Assembly (NCBI GenBank): GCA_963789885.1
Contig: CAWBNB010000049.1
Span: 124,001 to 188,000 of the forward strand
Direction of reading: 5' to 3'
From: DATEDA01 sp963789885
GTDB taxonomy: Bacteria > Pseudomonadota > Gammaproteobacteria > Burkholderiales > SG8-39
DNA: 64,000 nucleotides
Every line of letters starts with the position of its first letter. Within the stretch, counting starts at the first letter, position 1. Of the stretch, positions 51,453 through 61,033 are shown piece after piece. A program made the position numbers and the translations under genes. The notes beneath the pieces are model-generated. The model made no database searches. It saw only the letters and a program-made list of their open reading frames with translations, and was not told the DNA's origin.

Positions 51453-52073
51453 GTGCAGCCGGCACTTCCCACCGTCGATCACATCGTCGACGAGCTCGAG
51501 CATCAGGGCTGGAGCGTCGCTGCGGCGTGGCTGCCCCCGTCCCTGGTGGCGGAGCTGGCCGGCGAGATCCGGCGGGCCCGCGCGGCCGGCGCGTTCCGCC
51601 CCGCGGGGGTCGACCGCGACGGGCGCGTCGAGACGGCGGTACGCGGCGACGAGATCCTGTGGCTGGACGAAGCCGCCGCGAGTCCGGCGCTGCGCGCCGT
51701 GCTCGCGCGCCTCGAGGGGCTCCGCGAGGCGGTGAATCGCGAGCTGCAGCTCGGCGCGGTCGAGCTCGAGCTGCACTTCGCGGTGTACCCGGCGGGCGCC
51801 GCGTACGCGGTTCACGTCGACCGGTTCCGCGACGACGATGCGCGCGTCCTGTCGCTCGTCCTCTATCTCAACGAGGCCTGGGACGAGGCGGACGGCGGCG
51901 CGCTCCGGCTGCATCTCGGCGCGGGACCGCGCGCAACCTCCGTCGACGTCGTCCCTCGCGGCGGCACGCTCGCCGTCTTCCTCGCCGACCGGTTCCCGCA
52001 CGAGGTGCTGCCCGCGCGGCGCGAGCGGCTGAGCCTCGCCGGCTGGTTCCGCCGGCGCGGGATACATCGCTGA
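51453..52073 (+). CDS. 2-oxoglutarate/Fe(II)-dependent dioxygenase (prolyl-hydroxylase type)
   Basis: The 206-residue protein carries the metal triad: His and Asp in YAVHVDRFRDDDARVLS (about residues 115-119) and the distal His in FLADRFPHEVLPARRERLSL (about 188), with the following Arg for 2-oxoglutarate. The family hydroxylates proteins or small molecules. The only suitable start is the GTG at 51453; an ATG is not present near it. It is 22 nt after the GNAT gene on the same strand, so both may modify ribosomal or translation proteins, next to a ribosomal protein THX gene; this is inference. Confidence 0.8.
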   Translation: MQPALPTVDHIVDELEHQGWSVAAAWLPPSLVAELAGEIRRARAAGAFRPAGVDRDGRVETAVRGDEILWLDEAAASPALRAVLARLEGLREAVNRELQLGAVELELHFAVYPAGAAYAVHVDRFRDDDARVLSLVLYLNEAWDEADGGALRLHLGAGPRATSVDVVPRGGTLAVFLADRFPHEVLPARRERLSLAGWFRRRGIHR

Positions 52074-52138
52074 CTGCTGTAGCCCCTTTTGCCGCGTTTG
52101 CCTAGAATCGCACGCCACCACCAACGAGAGGCAGGCTC

Positions 52139-52315
52139 ATGGGCAAAGGCGATATCCGCACCCGCCGCGGCAAGCTCTTCGCGGGCTCGCACGGCAAGAC
52201 GCGGTCGAGAACGACCAACAAGGCTGCAGCGACCGCGAAGAGGAACAAGAAGACAAGAAGCTCTGACCGCGTAACCGGGGGACCGACCGGCGCGGGGGCC
52301 CTTGCCCGCCGCTAG
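52139..52315 (+). CDS. 30S ribosomal protein THX family
   Basis: A 58-residue, very basic protein begins GKGDIRTRRGKLFAGSHGKTRSR, matching the start of the small ribosomal protein THX (GKGD-TRRGK-F-GS-GKTR). The remainder is a Lys/Arg/Ala-rich tail and extends further than the ~25-residue Thermus form, as in other betaproteobacteria. AGAGG precedes the ATG. Its end overlaps the convergent cusA-type gene by 4 nt. In Thermus the peptide sits in the 30S head. Confidence 0.8.
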   Translation: MGKGDIRTRRGKLFAGSHGKTRSRTTNKAAATAKRNKKTRSSDRVTGGPTGAGALARR

Positions 52316-55300
52316 CCGCCCCGCTGCTCCTCGAAGAAGCGATAGAGCGTCGGCACCACGACCAGCGTCAGCAGCGTCGAGGTGATCAGCCCGCCGATCA
52401 CGACGATCGCGAGCGGGCGCTGCACCTCCGACCCGGGACCGGTCGCGAACAGGAACGGGATCAGCGCGAGCATCGCTACCGTCGCCGTCATCATCACCGG
52501 GCGGAACCTGAGCCTGGCGCCCTCGACGACCGCCTCGCGGGTGTCAAAGCCCTCGTCCCGGAGCTTGCGGATGTAGGAGACGAGCACCACGCCGTTCAGC
52601 ACCGCGATGCCCCACAGCGCGATGAAGCCGACCGAGGCGGGCACCGACAGGTACTCGCCGGTGACCGCGAGTGCGAGCACCCCGCCGATCGACGCGAACG
52701 GCAGCACCGTGATGATCAGCGTCGCGAAGCGGAGGCTGTTGAAGAGCAGGAACAGCAGGAAGAAGATCGCCGCGATCGTGACCGGCACGATGATCATCAG
52801 GTGCCCGAGGGCGCGCTGCATGTTCTCGAACTGGCCGCCCCACTCGAGGTAATAGCCCTCGGGCAGCCGGACCTGCGCGTCCACCTTCTGCCGCAGCTCG
52901 GCGACGAACCCGCCGAGGTCCCGGTCCTTGACGTTGACGCCCACGACGATGCGGCGCTTCGCGGTCTCGCGGCTGATCTGGGCCGGCCCGTCGACCACTT
53001 CGATCTTCGCCAGGCTGTCGAGCGGCACGATCGCCCCGCGCGCCGAGGTGAGGGTGATGCGGCGGATCTCGGCGACGCTGTCGCGCAGGGCCTCCGGCAG
53101 CCGCACCACCGCGGCGAAGCGCCGCTCGCCCTCGTAGATCTCGGTCGCCCGCTTGCCGCCGATCGCGGTCTCGATCGCGTCGTGGACGTCCGAGGCGTTC
53201 AGTCCGACCCGCGCGATCGCCGCCCGGTCGATCGCGATCGTCAGGTACTGCTGGCCGGTGATCCGGTCGACGCGGAAATCGCGCACGCCGCGCACGCCGG
53301 CCGCGACGCGCGCGATCTCGTCGGCCTTCGCCTTCAGCGTCGCGAGGTCGTCGCCGAAGATCTTCACCGCGATGTCGGCCCGCACCCCGGTCACCATCTC
53401 GTCGATCCGGTCGGAGATCGGCTGCGCCATCACGAGCTGCACGCCGGGGATGACCTTCAGCTTGTCGCGGATCGCCTCGGCGATGTCGTCCTGCGTCCAG
53501 CCGCCCGGCCACTCGCCGCGCGGCTTGAGGCTGACGATCGGATCGGCCTCGTTGGGGCCGGCGGGATCCGCCGGGCTCTCGCCGCGGCCGATCCGCGACA
53601 CCACCGACTTCACGCCCGGCACTTCCAGCACGAGGCGCATCGCCTCCATCTCGAGCGCGATCGACTCGTCGAGCGAGATGTTGGGCACGCGGTCCATCGC
53701 CGGCGAGAGCGAGCCCTCTTTCATCTCCGGGATGAACGCGGTGCCGAGGAACGGGAAGACCGCGAGCGTCGCCGCGAAGAGCGCGACCGCGGCGCCGATC
53801 GCCTTCTTCTCGTTCGCGAGCGCCCAGCCGAGCATGCGCAGGTACGGCGCCTTGATCGCCCGGATCAGCCAGGTGTCGCCCTCGGCGCCACCCCGCAGCA
53901 GGTAGGACGCGAGCGCCGGCGACAGCGTGAGCGAGATCACGAGCGAGATCGCGAGCGCGATCGCGATCGTGTAGGCGAGCGGCGCGAACATCTTGCCTTC
54001 CATGCCCTGCAGGGTCATGAGCGGGAGGAAGACGAGGATGATGATCCCGACGCCGAAGATCACCGGGGTGGCGACCTCGAGCACCGCCTCGAGGATCACC
54101 CGCGCGCGCGACTCGCCGGGGTGCTCGCCGAGCCTCGCGAACGCGTGCTCGATCACCACCACCGAGCCGTCGACCATCAGGCCGATCGCGATCGCGAGCC
54201 CGCCGAGCGACATCAGGTTCGCCGACAGGCCGTAGCGGTTCATGACGATGAACGTTATGAGCGGCGTCAGGACCAGCGTCGCGACGACGATCACGCTCGA
54301 GCGCACGTCGCCGAGGAAGAGGAACAGCACCACGACCACCAGGAGCACGCCCTCGAGCAGCACCTTGGTGACCGTCCAGAGCGCCTCGTCGACGAGCTCG
54401 GACCGGTCGTAGTAGGGGACGATCTTCAGCCCGCCGGGCAGCATGCTGCGGTCGTTGATCTCCTTCACCCGCGCCTTGACGCGGCTCACCACCTCCTTCG
54501 CGTTGCCGGCGCGGATCATCATCACGATCCCGCCGGCGGCCTCGGTGTAGCCGTCCTTGATCATCGCGCCCGCGCGCACCTCCTCGCCGATCGTGACCTC
54601 GGCGACGTCGCGGACGTAGACCGGCGTCGCGCCGATCTCCTTCAGCACGATCGAGCGGATGTCGTCGAGGTCGCGGATCAGCCCGACGCCGCGCACGAGG
54701 AAGGCCTCGGCCCCCTGCGGCAGGACGCCGCCGCCCGAGTTCGCGTTGTTCCGCGCGAGCGCGTGGTACACGTCGCCGATCGAGACCTTGTAGTAGCGCA
54801 GGCGGTTCGGGTCGACCAGCACCTGGTACTGCTTGACGTAGCCGCCGGTGGAGTTGATCTCGGCGACGCCGGGGATCGAGCGGAGCAGCGGGCGCACGAC
54901 CCAGTCCTGCACCGTCCGCCGCTCGAGCAGCTCGTCCTTGGTGAGCGCGCGTTTGCCGTCGTCGGGGCGCTCGAGCGTGTACTGGTAGACCTCGCCGAGC
55001 GCGGTGGACACCGGCCCGAGCACCGGCGCCACCCCTTGCGGCAGGCTCGTGCCGACCTCGAGGAGACGCTCCATGACCAGCTGGCGAGCGAAGTAGACGT
55101 TCGTCGCGTCGGTGAAGACGAGCGTGATGAGGGAGAGGCCGGGCTTGTTGAGCGAACGGAGCTCGGTCAGGCCGGGCAGGCCGGTCATCGCGATCTCGAG
55201 CGGCACGGTGACGAAGCGCTCGACCTCCTCGGGCGAGCGGCCCGGCGCCTCGGTCGCGATCTGCACCTGGACGTTGGTGACGTCGGGGAACGCGTCGACC

Positions 55301-55404
55301 GAGAGCCTGCGCGCCGACTGCAGCCCGAACGCGAGCAGCGCGAGCGCGACGACGACGACGATGAGCCGCTGCTTCAGCGCAGCGTGTACGAGCGTGTCGA
55401 CCAC
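52312..55404 (-). CDS. Heavy-metal efflux RND transporter (CusA/CzcA family)
   Basis: The 1030-residue inner-membrane pump has the RND plan: TM1, a large periplasmic loop, TM2-6 with LMSLGGLAIAIGLMVDGSVVVIEHAF (Asp in a membrane helix for proton relay), a second loop and TM7-12. CusA/CzcA hallmarks are SVDAFPDVTNVQVQIATEAPGRSPEEVERFVTVPLE near the N-terminus and PADPAGPNEADPIVSLKPRGEW. It exports metal ions from periplasm outward with the adaptor and outer-membrane proteins encoded next. Which metal (Cu, Ag, Zn, Co, Cd) cannot be told here. Confidence 0.92.
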   Translation of the reverse strand: MVDTLVHAALKQRLIVVVVALALLAFGLQSARRLSVDAFPDVTNVQVQIATEAPGRSPEEVERFVTVPLEIAMTGLPGLTELRSLNKPGLSLITLVFTDATNVYFARQLVMERLLEVGTSLPQGVAPVLGPVSTALGEVYQYTLERPDDGKRALTKDELLERRTVQDWVVRPLLRSIPGVAEINSTGGYVKQYQVLVDPNRLRYYKVSIGDVYHALARNNANSGGGVLPQGAEAFLVRGVGLIRDLDDIRSIVLKEIGATPVYVRDVAEVTIGEEVRAGAMIKDGYTEAAGGIVMMIRAGNAKEVVSRVKARVKEINDRSMLPGGLKIVPYYDRSELVDEALWTVTKVLLEGVLLVVVVLFLFLGDVRSSVIVVATLVLTPLITFIVMNRYGLSANLMSLGGLAIAIGLMVDGSVVVIEHAFARLGEHPGESRARVILEAVLEVATPVIFGVGIIILVFLPLMTLQGMEGKMFAPLAYTIAIALAISLVISLTLSPALASYLLRGGAEGDTWLIRAIKAPYLRMLGWALANEKKAIGAAVALFAATLAVFPFLGTAFIPEMKEGSLSPAMDRVPNISLDESIALEMEAMRLVLEVPGVKSVVSRIGRGESPADPAGPNEADPIVSLKPRGEWPGGWTQDDIAEAIRDKLKVIPGVQLVMAQPISDRIDEMVTGVRADIAVKIFGDDLATLKAKADEIARVAAGVRGVRDFRVDRITGQQYLTIAIDRAAIARVGLNASDVHDAIETAIGGKRATEIYEGERRFAAVVRLPEALRDSVAEIRRITLTSARGAIVPLDSLAKIEVVDGPAQISRETAKRRIVVGVNVKDRDLGGFVAELRQKVDAQVRLPEGYYLEWGGQFENMQRALGHLMIIVPVTIAAIFFLLFLLFNSLRFATLIITVLPFASIGGVLALAVTGEYLSVPASVGFIALWGIAVLNGVVLVSYIRKLRDEGFDTREAVVEGARLRFRPVMMTATVAMLALIPFLFATGPGSEVQRPLAIVVIGGLITSTLLTLVVVPTLYRFFEEQRGG

Positions 55405-55478
55405 CTAGCTGTTACGACACGAGGGGCCACCGCCCCTCGTGCTCCCCAAAGCCGGCGGAACCGCGACCGGTTTCAACG

Positions 55479-56621
55479 CTAGCCCCCGCTCTGCAGGGCG
55501 CGCTGGCGGCGCTCGTTGTTGAGATGGAACGCGCCGTCCACGACGATCTTGTCGTCCGCGCGGAGACCGGCGGCGAGCACGCGGACGCCGTCGTACTCCT
55601 CGCCGAGCGTCACCTGGCGCAGCGCGAAGGCGTCGGGCGCGGTCTGGACGAAGACGTAGTCGCGGTTCTCGTCGCGCACGATCGCGGCCGACGGGACGAC
55701 CCGCTTCTTCTGCGCCGGGCCCTGGATCACGACGGTCGCGAGCATCGCCGGCTTGTACTCGCGCTCCTGGTTCGGGACGTCCATCCGCACGCGCACGGTG
55801 CGGGTCTCCGGGTTCACGATGACGCTCACGAACGAGAGCACTCCGCGGATGCGGCGGTCGGGGATCGCCGGGATCTCGACCTCCACCGTCTGCCCGGCGC
55901 GGACCGAGCCCGCGATCGTCTCCGGCACATCGGCGACGATCCACACCTCCGAGAGGTCCGCGACGATGTAAACCGTGTCGGCGGGCTGCACGACCTGGCC
56001 GGGGCTCACCTTGCGGTCGATCACCGTGCCGGCGATGCTCGAGACGATGTGCGAAGTCGAGTCCACACGCCGCGTCTCGGCGAGGCGGGCGACCGCGCGC
56101 TCGGACATGCCGAGCACCTTCAGGCGGTCGGCCGCGGCGTTCTGATCCGCCTCGGCCTGTACCGCGTCGGCCTGCCGCCGCTGCAGCTCCGCCGCGCCGA
56201 TCACGTCGGCGTCGAAGAGCTGCTTCGCGCGCGCGGCCGCGCGGTCGGCGATGAGCTTGTGCGAGTAGGCCTTGAGGAACTCGAGCTGCGTGTTCGAGAG
56301 CTCGGTGCTGGTGAGCGTCGCGAGGATCTGGCCGCGCTTCACGTCGTCGCCCTCGCGCACCTCGAGCTCGCTCACGCGGCCGGTGACCGGTGAGCCGACG
56401 CGGGCCACGCGCGTCTCGTCGACCTCGACCCGCCCGGGCACCCGCAGCGTTTCGCGCACTTCGGACTCGCGCGCCTCGCCGAGCTTGATCCGCGCGGCGA
56501 GCGCCGGCCCGGCGGTAATCGTGAACGGGTCCTTCTGCGTCGCGGCGGACGGCGGGGGCGGCTTGTCGCCGCAGCCGACGAGCGCCGCCGCGGCGAGGAC
56601 GCGGGCGAGCGCGCGGATCAC
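55479..56621 (-). CDS. RND efflux periplasmic adaptor (CusB/CzcB family)
   Basis: The 380-residue protein has a lipoprotein-type signal (RALARVLAAAALVGCGD, lipobox Cys at about residue 16), HlyD-like barrels (RVPGRVEVDETRVARVGSPVTGRVSELEVREGDDVKRGQ) and a central coiled-coil hairpin. It links the RND pump to the outer-membrane channel. The GTG at 56621 overlaps the stop of the upstream czcC-like gene (GTGA) and is preceded by GGAAGG. No Met/His metal cluster is seen at the N-terminus, unlike copper-handling CusB. Confidence 0.87.
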   Translation of the reverse strand: MIRALARVLAAAALVGCGDKPPPPSAATQKDPFTITAGPALAARIKLGEARESEVRETLRVPGRVEVDETRVARVGSPVTGRVSELEVREGDDVKRGQILATLTSTELSNTQLEFLKAYSHKLIADRAAARAKQLFDADVIGAAELQRRQADAVQAEADQNAAADRLKVLGMSERAVARLAETRRVDSTSHIVSSIAGTVIDRKVSPGQVVQPADTVYIVADLSEVWIVADVPETIAGSVRAGQTVEVEIPAIPDRRIRGVLSFVSVIVNPETRTVRVRMDVPNQEREYKPAMLATVVIQGPAQKKRVVPSAAIVRDENRDYVFVQTAPDAFALRQVTLGEEYDGVRVLAAGLRADDKIVVDGAFHLNNERRQRALQSGG

Positions 56622-57877
56622 TGCGCCTTCCTCAGTGCTTCCAGGCCGCGCAGCTGCTCGATATCGGTCAGCGCCGCCTGCTGGTCGAAGCGCGCGGCGA
56701 GGTACTCGAGGCGCGCCGCGCGCAGCACGCGCTGCGCGTCGAGCACTTCGAGGAAGCCGCGCTCGCCGAAGCGGTACGCCGCCTCGGCGACGCGGAGCGC
56801 GGCTTCGGCTTGCTTCAGGATGCCGCCTTCGTAGGCGGCGACCGACTGGGTCGCGACCTGGAAGCGCCCGTACGCGTCGTCGAGCGCGGCGACGAGCTCG
56901 ACGCGCCGCCCGTCGGCGTTCGCGGTCGCCTCCTGGAACGCGGCGACCGCCTCGCCGATCTGGCCCTGGCGCTGGTCCCATATCGGGATCGGGATGTTGA
57001 TGCCGAGCAGCCACGTGGCTCTGGTCCGGCTGCAGCACGTAGCCCGCGCGCAGCGTCGGCTGCGGGATGCGCAGGGCGCGCTCGGTCTCGAGCCGCGCTT
57101 CGGCGCGCTTCACCTCGGCGCGCGACTGGGCGAGCGCTGGATAGTTCGCGAGCATCTCTTCGCGCAACCGCGCCACGTCGGGCAGCGCCGGCACGGCGGC
57201 GAGGTCGCCGACGACCTCGACGTCGGGCGGGAGCGGCGCGCCGATCGCCGCGCGCAGCGCCGCGATCGCCTGCGCGACGCGCAGCCGCGCCGACGCCGCG
57301 GTGTTGGCCGCGACCGAAGCCTCGGCCTCGGCGCGCGTCAGTTCCAGACGGGGCGACTCGCCGACGTCGACCCGCACCTGGACGCGGCGACGGATGTCCT
57401 CGAGCAGCTTCTGGGTCTCGGCCGTCACCTCGACCTCGGCCCGCCGGCGCAGGACGTCGTAGAAGGCCTGCTTGACCGCCGCACGCACCGCGAGCCGGGC
57501 TTCGGCGAGCGCGAACTGGCTGCCCTCGAGGCCGGCCTCGGCGGCGCGGATGCGCGGGTCGCGCACCGTCGGCAGATCGATCGGCTGGTTGAGGCCGAAC
57601 GCCGTGACCGAGCCCGTGCGGTGCATTGGGATTGCCGCGGGGGCCCTGGCGCCCGGCGCCGACGTCGATGTCCGGATTGGGAAACGCGCGCGCGGTGCGA
57701 ATGCCGGCCCGTGCCCCTTCCGTCTGCGCCGCGGCCGCGCGCAGTCGCGGGTTCGATTCGTCCGCGAGCGCAAGCGCGCGATCGAGCGTGAGCTGCTCGG
57801 CGGCAGACGCGGAACCGAGGGCGCCGGCGACCAGTGACGAGCCCGGCGAGACCCCGCGCGAGAAGCTTGATTTTCAT
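56618..57877 (-). pseudogene. Outer-membrane efflux protein (CusC/CzcC, TolC family), three frameshifts
   Basis: The gene starts with KIKLLARGLAGLV at 57877. An extra base near 57834 moves the frame (LVAGALGSASAAEQLTLDRAL), another near 57627 moves it again (RTGSVTAFGLNQPIDLP), and a third near 57017 (after QPDQSH) puts the last third in the frame with LLGINIPIPIWDQRQG. Each break is a +1 shift, with good TolC-family homology on both sides. TolC repeats (AEAGLEGSQFALAEARLAVRAAVKQAFYDVL) are clear. If real, the efflux channel is dead; if not, the operon is a complete CusCBA/CzcCBA set. Confidence 0.75.
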
Positions 57878-58006
57878 GGATGTGTGCTCCCCGTCCCGGG
57901 ATCCGTAGCCGACGGTGCGGCGAGCGGCAGGGCGCCGCCCGCTGTGACAATGAGTTCGGCCGCAGGGTTCCGGCGGCGCGCGATTGTATGACGAGTCCGC
58001 GCGGGG

Positions 58007-58585
58007 CTACTTCGGCCGGGGCTCCCCGGCTGGAGGGACGGTCCAGAAGTTGATGCGATGCCGCTCCCCGTTCACCACCATCTCCTCGGTGTGGTCCGGC
58101 GGCCAGTCGCCGATGCCGTACTCGTGCGAAACGATGCGTGCACCGGGTTTGAGCTCGGCGAGCAACCTTGGTGCGAGCTTTAGGTTCATCGCCGGGTAGA
58201 GGTACAGCGTGACGACCGTCGCCTCATGCAGATCGGTGGTGAAGAGATCCTCGATGCGGAACGTGACCTTGTCGGTGACGCCGAGCATTTCGGCGAAGCG
58301 GCGCGCGTCGCGCACCCAGACCGGGTTCAGCTCGATGCCCACGCCGCGCGCGCCGTAGCGCTGCGCCGCGGTGATCACCACCCGCCCGTCGCCGGAACCG
58401 AGGTCGTAGACGACGTCCCCCGGCGTGACCCTGGCGAGCTCGAGCATCCGCTCCACCACGGGCAGCGGCGTCGGCACGAACGGCGCGCCTGGCGCCGTGT
58501 CCTGCGCGCTCGCGGCGAGAGCTACCGCGAGCGCGCCAAGCATCGCAGCGAGGCGCGCGGTGCTAGAACTCGATCGGGTCGACAT
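58007..58585 (-). CDS. Exported SAM-dependent methyltransferase-like protein
   Basis: The 192-residue protein has a probable signal peptide (TARLAAMLGALAVALAASAQ) followed by a class I methyltransferase core: VVYDLGSGDGRVVITAAQRYGARGVGIELNP (motif I and acidic post-I) and KVTFRIEDLFTTD. A SAM enzyme with an export signal is unusual because SAM is cytosolic; such proteins are common in Burkholderiales nonetheless (recalled). ATG 58585 is preferred to the TTG at 58588. It overlaps the priA stop by about 20 nt. Confidence 0.75.
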   Translation of the reverse strand: MSTRSSSSTARLAAMLGALAVALAASAQDTAPGAPFVPTPLPVVERMLELARVTPGDVVYDLGSGDGRVVITAAQRYGARGVGIELNPVWVRDARRFAEMLGVTDKVTFRIEDLFTTDLHEATVVTLYLYPAMNLKLAPRLLAELKPGARIVSHEYGIGDWPPDHTEEMVVNGERHRINFWTVPPAGEPRPK

Positions 58586-60707
58586 CAAGGTGCCAGCGTA
58601 CCTCGCCGGTGCGCATCGCGTAAAGCGCCTGCGACCACGCGGCGAGGAATCCCTGCAGCGCGCGCCGCGAGTGCGACTGCACGAGCACCTGCGCCCGTTC
58701 GCGGCCGGCGAGCCGCGCGAGGCTCATCGGCACCGGGTCGAACACGGCGAGCTCGTCGCGCCGGGCCGGCGCCGCCGCGAGCGCGCGCCCGAGGAAGCCG
58801 AGCGCGTCGCGGAGCCGCGCGCTGTCCGCGCGCAGCACCGCCTCGTGGACGAACGGCGGGAAACCGGCCTGGCGCCGCTCCGCGGCGAGCGCCTCGGCGA
58901 ACGGCGCGAACTCGTGGCGGACGAGCGCCTGGTAGAGCGGGTGATCCGGGTAACGCGTCTGCACGAGGACTTCGCCCGGCGCCGCGGCGCGCCCGGCGCG
59001 GCCGGCGACCTGGTAGAGCTGCGCGAAGAGCCGCTCGGGCGCGCGATAGTCGGCGGCGGCGAGGGCCGCGTCGGCGTTCAGGACCCCGACCAGCGTCACG
59101 CGCGGGAAGTCGTGGCCCTTGGCGAGGATCTGCGTCCCGACGAGGATGTCGGCGTCGCCGCGATGGACGGCGCCGCGCATCGCCTCCCAGCGGCCCTTCG
59201 CGCGCGTGGAGTCGCTGTCGATGCGAAGCACGCGCGCGTCGGGAAAGCGCGCGGCGAGGGTTTCCTCGATCCGCTGGGTACCGCGGCCGAACGGCGCCAG
59301 GTCGACGTTGCCGCAGACCGGACAGTGCCTGGGAATGGCCGCTTCCAGCCCGCAGTGATGGCAGCGGAGCCGCCGGTCGGCGGTGTGGAGCACGAGGTGC
59401 GCCGCGCAGCGCGTGCAGCCGGCGATCCAGCCGCACCCGGCGCACGCGAGCACCGGCGCGTAGCCGCGCCGGTTGAGGAACACGAGCGATTGCTCGTGCC
59501 GCGCCAGACGTGCGGCGAGCGCGTCGGCGAGCGCCGCGGACAGACCCTCGACAGGCGGATCGATGCGCGAGTCGACGAGCCGGACGTCGGGGAGGCGGCT
59601 GCCAGGGCGCGCGCGCTCCTTGAGCTCGAGCAGGCGATAGCGCCCCGAACGCGCGTGCGTCCAGCTCTCGAGCGAGGGCGTGGCCGAACCGAGGACGACC
59701 GGGACGCCGGCGGCGTGCGCCCGATAGACGGCGAGATCGCGCGCCGAGTAGCGCACGCCGTCCTGCTGCTTGAAGGACGAGTCCTGCTCCTCGTCGACAA
59801 CGACCAGCCCGAGCGCCGGCAGCGGGGCGAAGACCGCGAGCCGCGTCCCGAGCACGATCTGCGCTGCGCCGGATTGCGCCGCGAGCCAGGCCTCCGCGCG
59901 CTCGTTGGCGGCGACCGCGCTCGTGAGCGTCACCACGCGCGCGCCGGGAAAGCGCCGCGCGAACTCGTCGCTCATCTGCGGCGTCAGGTTGATCTCCGGC
60001 ACGAGCACGAGGGCCTGGCGCCGGTTCGCGAGCGCGCGTGCGATGCAGTGGAGGTACACCTCCGTCTTGCCGCTGCCGGTAACGCCCGCGAGCAGGAACG
60101 CCTGGTAACCGGCGGGCGCCGTGGTGATCGCGCTCACCGCCGCCCCCTGCGCGGGCGTGAGCGCATGCTCTTCGACGAAGCGCGGTGCGGGTCGTGTCGC
60201 CTCGGCCGGTGCGGCGAGTCCGCCGCGGACGAGCGCGCGCAGGGCGGCCGGCGGGAGCGCCGAAGGGGGCTGCGGACCGTCCGCGAGGAGGTCGAGCGCG
60301 GCGCGCTTCGCCGTCGCCCGCGCCGGGAGCACTGCGGCGCGACCGGCGTCGGTCAGCGCGTAGGCCGTCGGCGGGAGGCGGAGCGGCAGCGGGCGGCGGA
60401 GGCGCGTCGGCAGCGCGGCGTGGATCACTTCGCCGAGCGGACGCTGGTAGTACTCGGAGGCAAACCGGGCGACGGCGAGCCATTCCGCCGGAAGCGCCGG
60501 CATGTCGTCGAGGATCGGCCCCGCCGGGCGGAGCTTCCCGGGCGCGACTGCGCTCTCGGCTGCGATCTCGATGATCACGCCGACGAGCGTCCGGCGGCCG
60601 AACGGCACGGCGATGCGCCGGCCGACGTCGGACGGGCTCGCGTCGGCCGCGGCGTAGTCGAACAGTCGCGGCAGCGGCACGTCCAGCGCGACGCGCAGAA
60701 TCGGCAT
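58563..60707 (-). CDS. priA: Primosomal replication protein N' (PriA helicase)
   Basis: The 714-residue superfamily 2 helicase has Walker A LAGVTGSGKTEVYLHC, VVVDEEQDSSFKQQDGVRYSARD, and the eight-cysteine zinc module CAGCGWIAGCTRC followed by CHHCG and CPVCG (about residues 425-475). The C-domain holds QILAKGHDFPRVTLVGVLNAD. PriA restarts stalled replication forks. The N-terminal 3'-end-binding domain (VALDVPLPRLFDYAAADA) is present. It lies beside hemE with a 326-nt gap holding DnaA-box-like sites. Confidence 0.93.
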   Translation of the reverse strand: MPILRVALDVPLPRLFDYAAADASPSDVGRRIAVPFGRRTLVGVIIEIAAESAVAPGKLRPAGPILDDMPALPAEWLAVARFASEYYQRPLGEVIHAALPTRLRRPLPLRLPPTAYALTDAGRAAVLPARATAKRAALDLLADGPQPPSALPPAALRALVRGGLAAPAEATRPAPRFVEEHALTPAQGAAVSAITTAPAGYQAFLLAGVTGSGKTEVYLHCIARALANRRQALVLVPEINLTPQMSDEFARRFPGARVVTLTSAVAANERAEAWLAAQSGAAQIVLGTRLAVFAPLPALGLVVVDEEQDSSFKQQDGVRYSARDLAVYRAHAAGVPVVLGSATPSLESWTHARSGRYRLLELKERARPGSRLPDVRLVDSRIDPPVEGLSAALADALAARLARHEQSLVFLNRRGYAPVLACAGCGWIAGCTRCAAHLVLHTADRRLRCHHCGLEAAIPRHCPVCGNVDLAPFGRGTQRIEETLAARFPDARVLRIDSDSTRAKGRWEAMRGAVHRGDADILVGTQILAKGHDFPRVTLVGVLNADAALAAADYRAPERLFAQLYQVAGRAGRAAAPGEVLVQTRYPDHPLYQALVRHEFAPFAEALAAERRQAGFPPFVHEAVLRADSARLRDALGFLGRALAAAPARRDELAVFDPVPMSLARLAGRERAQVLVQSHSRRALQGFLAAWSQALYAMRTGEVRWHLDVDPIEF

Positions 60708-60795
60708 CAGGTGGTGCCGTACACTAAGGCGAAGTCGAGAAAAACCCGGCTAACTTCCTTGATGACAATGGCAAATCCGGGTTGTGCACAGTTTC

Positions 60796-60980
60796 TGTGG
60801 ATAAAGGTGTGAGTAAGGTTTTAACTTTCCTGTAACTCGGCTATCCGGGGAAATGAAACCCCCTGCTAGGCGCTCCTTAAGAGGGGTATTTCCATAATCA
60901 GATCATGCGGTTGCCGCTATCCACAGGACGCATCCCGCTATCGGTGCATCGCGCACCGCGATGCACGCGTTTGTGAATAA
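60796..60980. promoter_or_regulatory. DnaA-box-like sequences between priA and hemE
   Basis: In the 326-nt gene-free stretch 60708-61033, TGTGGATAA at 60796-60804 is a perfect DnaA box (reverse complement of TTATCCACA). CTATCCACA at 60917-60925 and TGTGAATAA at 60972-60980 each differ by one base. The stretch is less GC rich than its surroundings. It may recruit DnaA for regulation or take part in initiation; no dnaA gene is in the window. Confidence 0.45.
60944..60966. repeat. 10-bp perfect hairpin downstream of hemE
   Basis: GTGCATCGCG and CGCGATGCAC are separated by CAC, 68 nt past the hemE stop on the minus strand. It could fold in RNA, but no T-run follows, so it is not a convincing terminator. 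Confidence 0.5.
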
Positions 60981-61033
60981 GTCAAGCCCCCGGTTCGCTT
61001 GCAGGCAGGCCGTGAAATAGGTCTCAGCCCCGC

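Noticed and set aside
52801..55482. An 893-codon open frame on the plus strand
   Set aside because: It lies antisense to the RND pump gene, is rich in Asp, Arg and His repeats, and has no recognisable fold.
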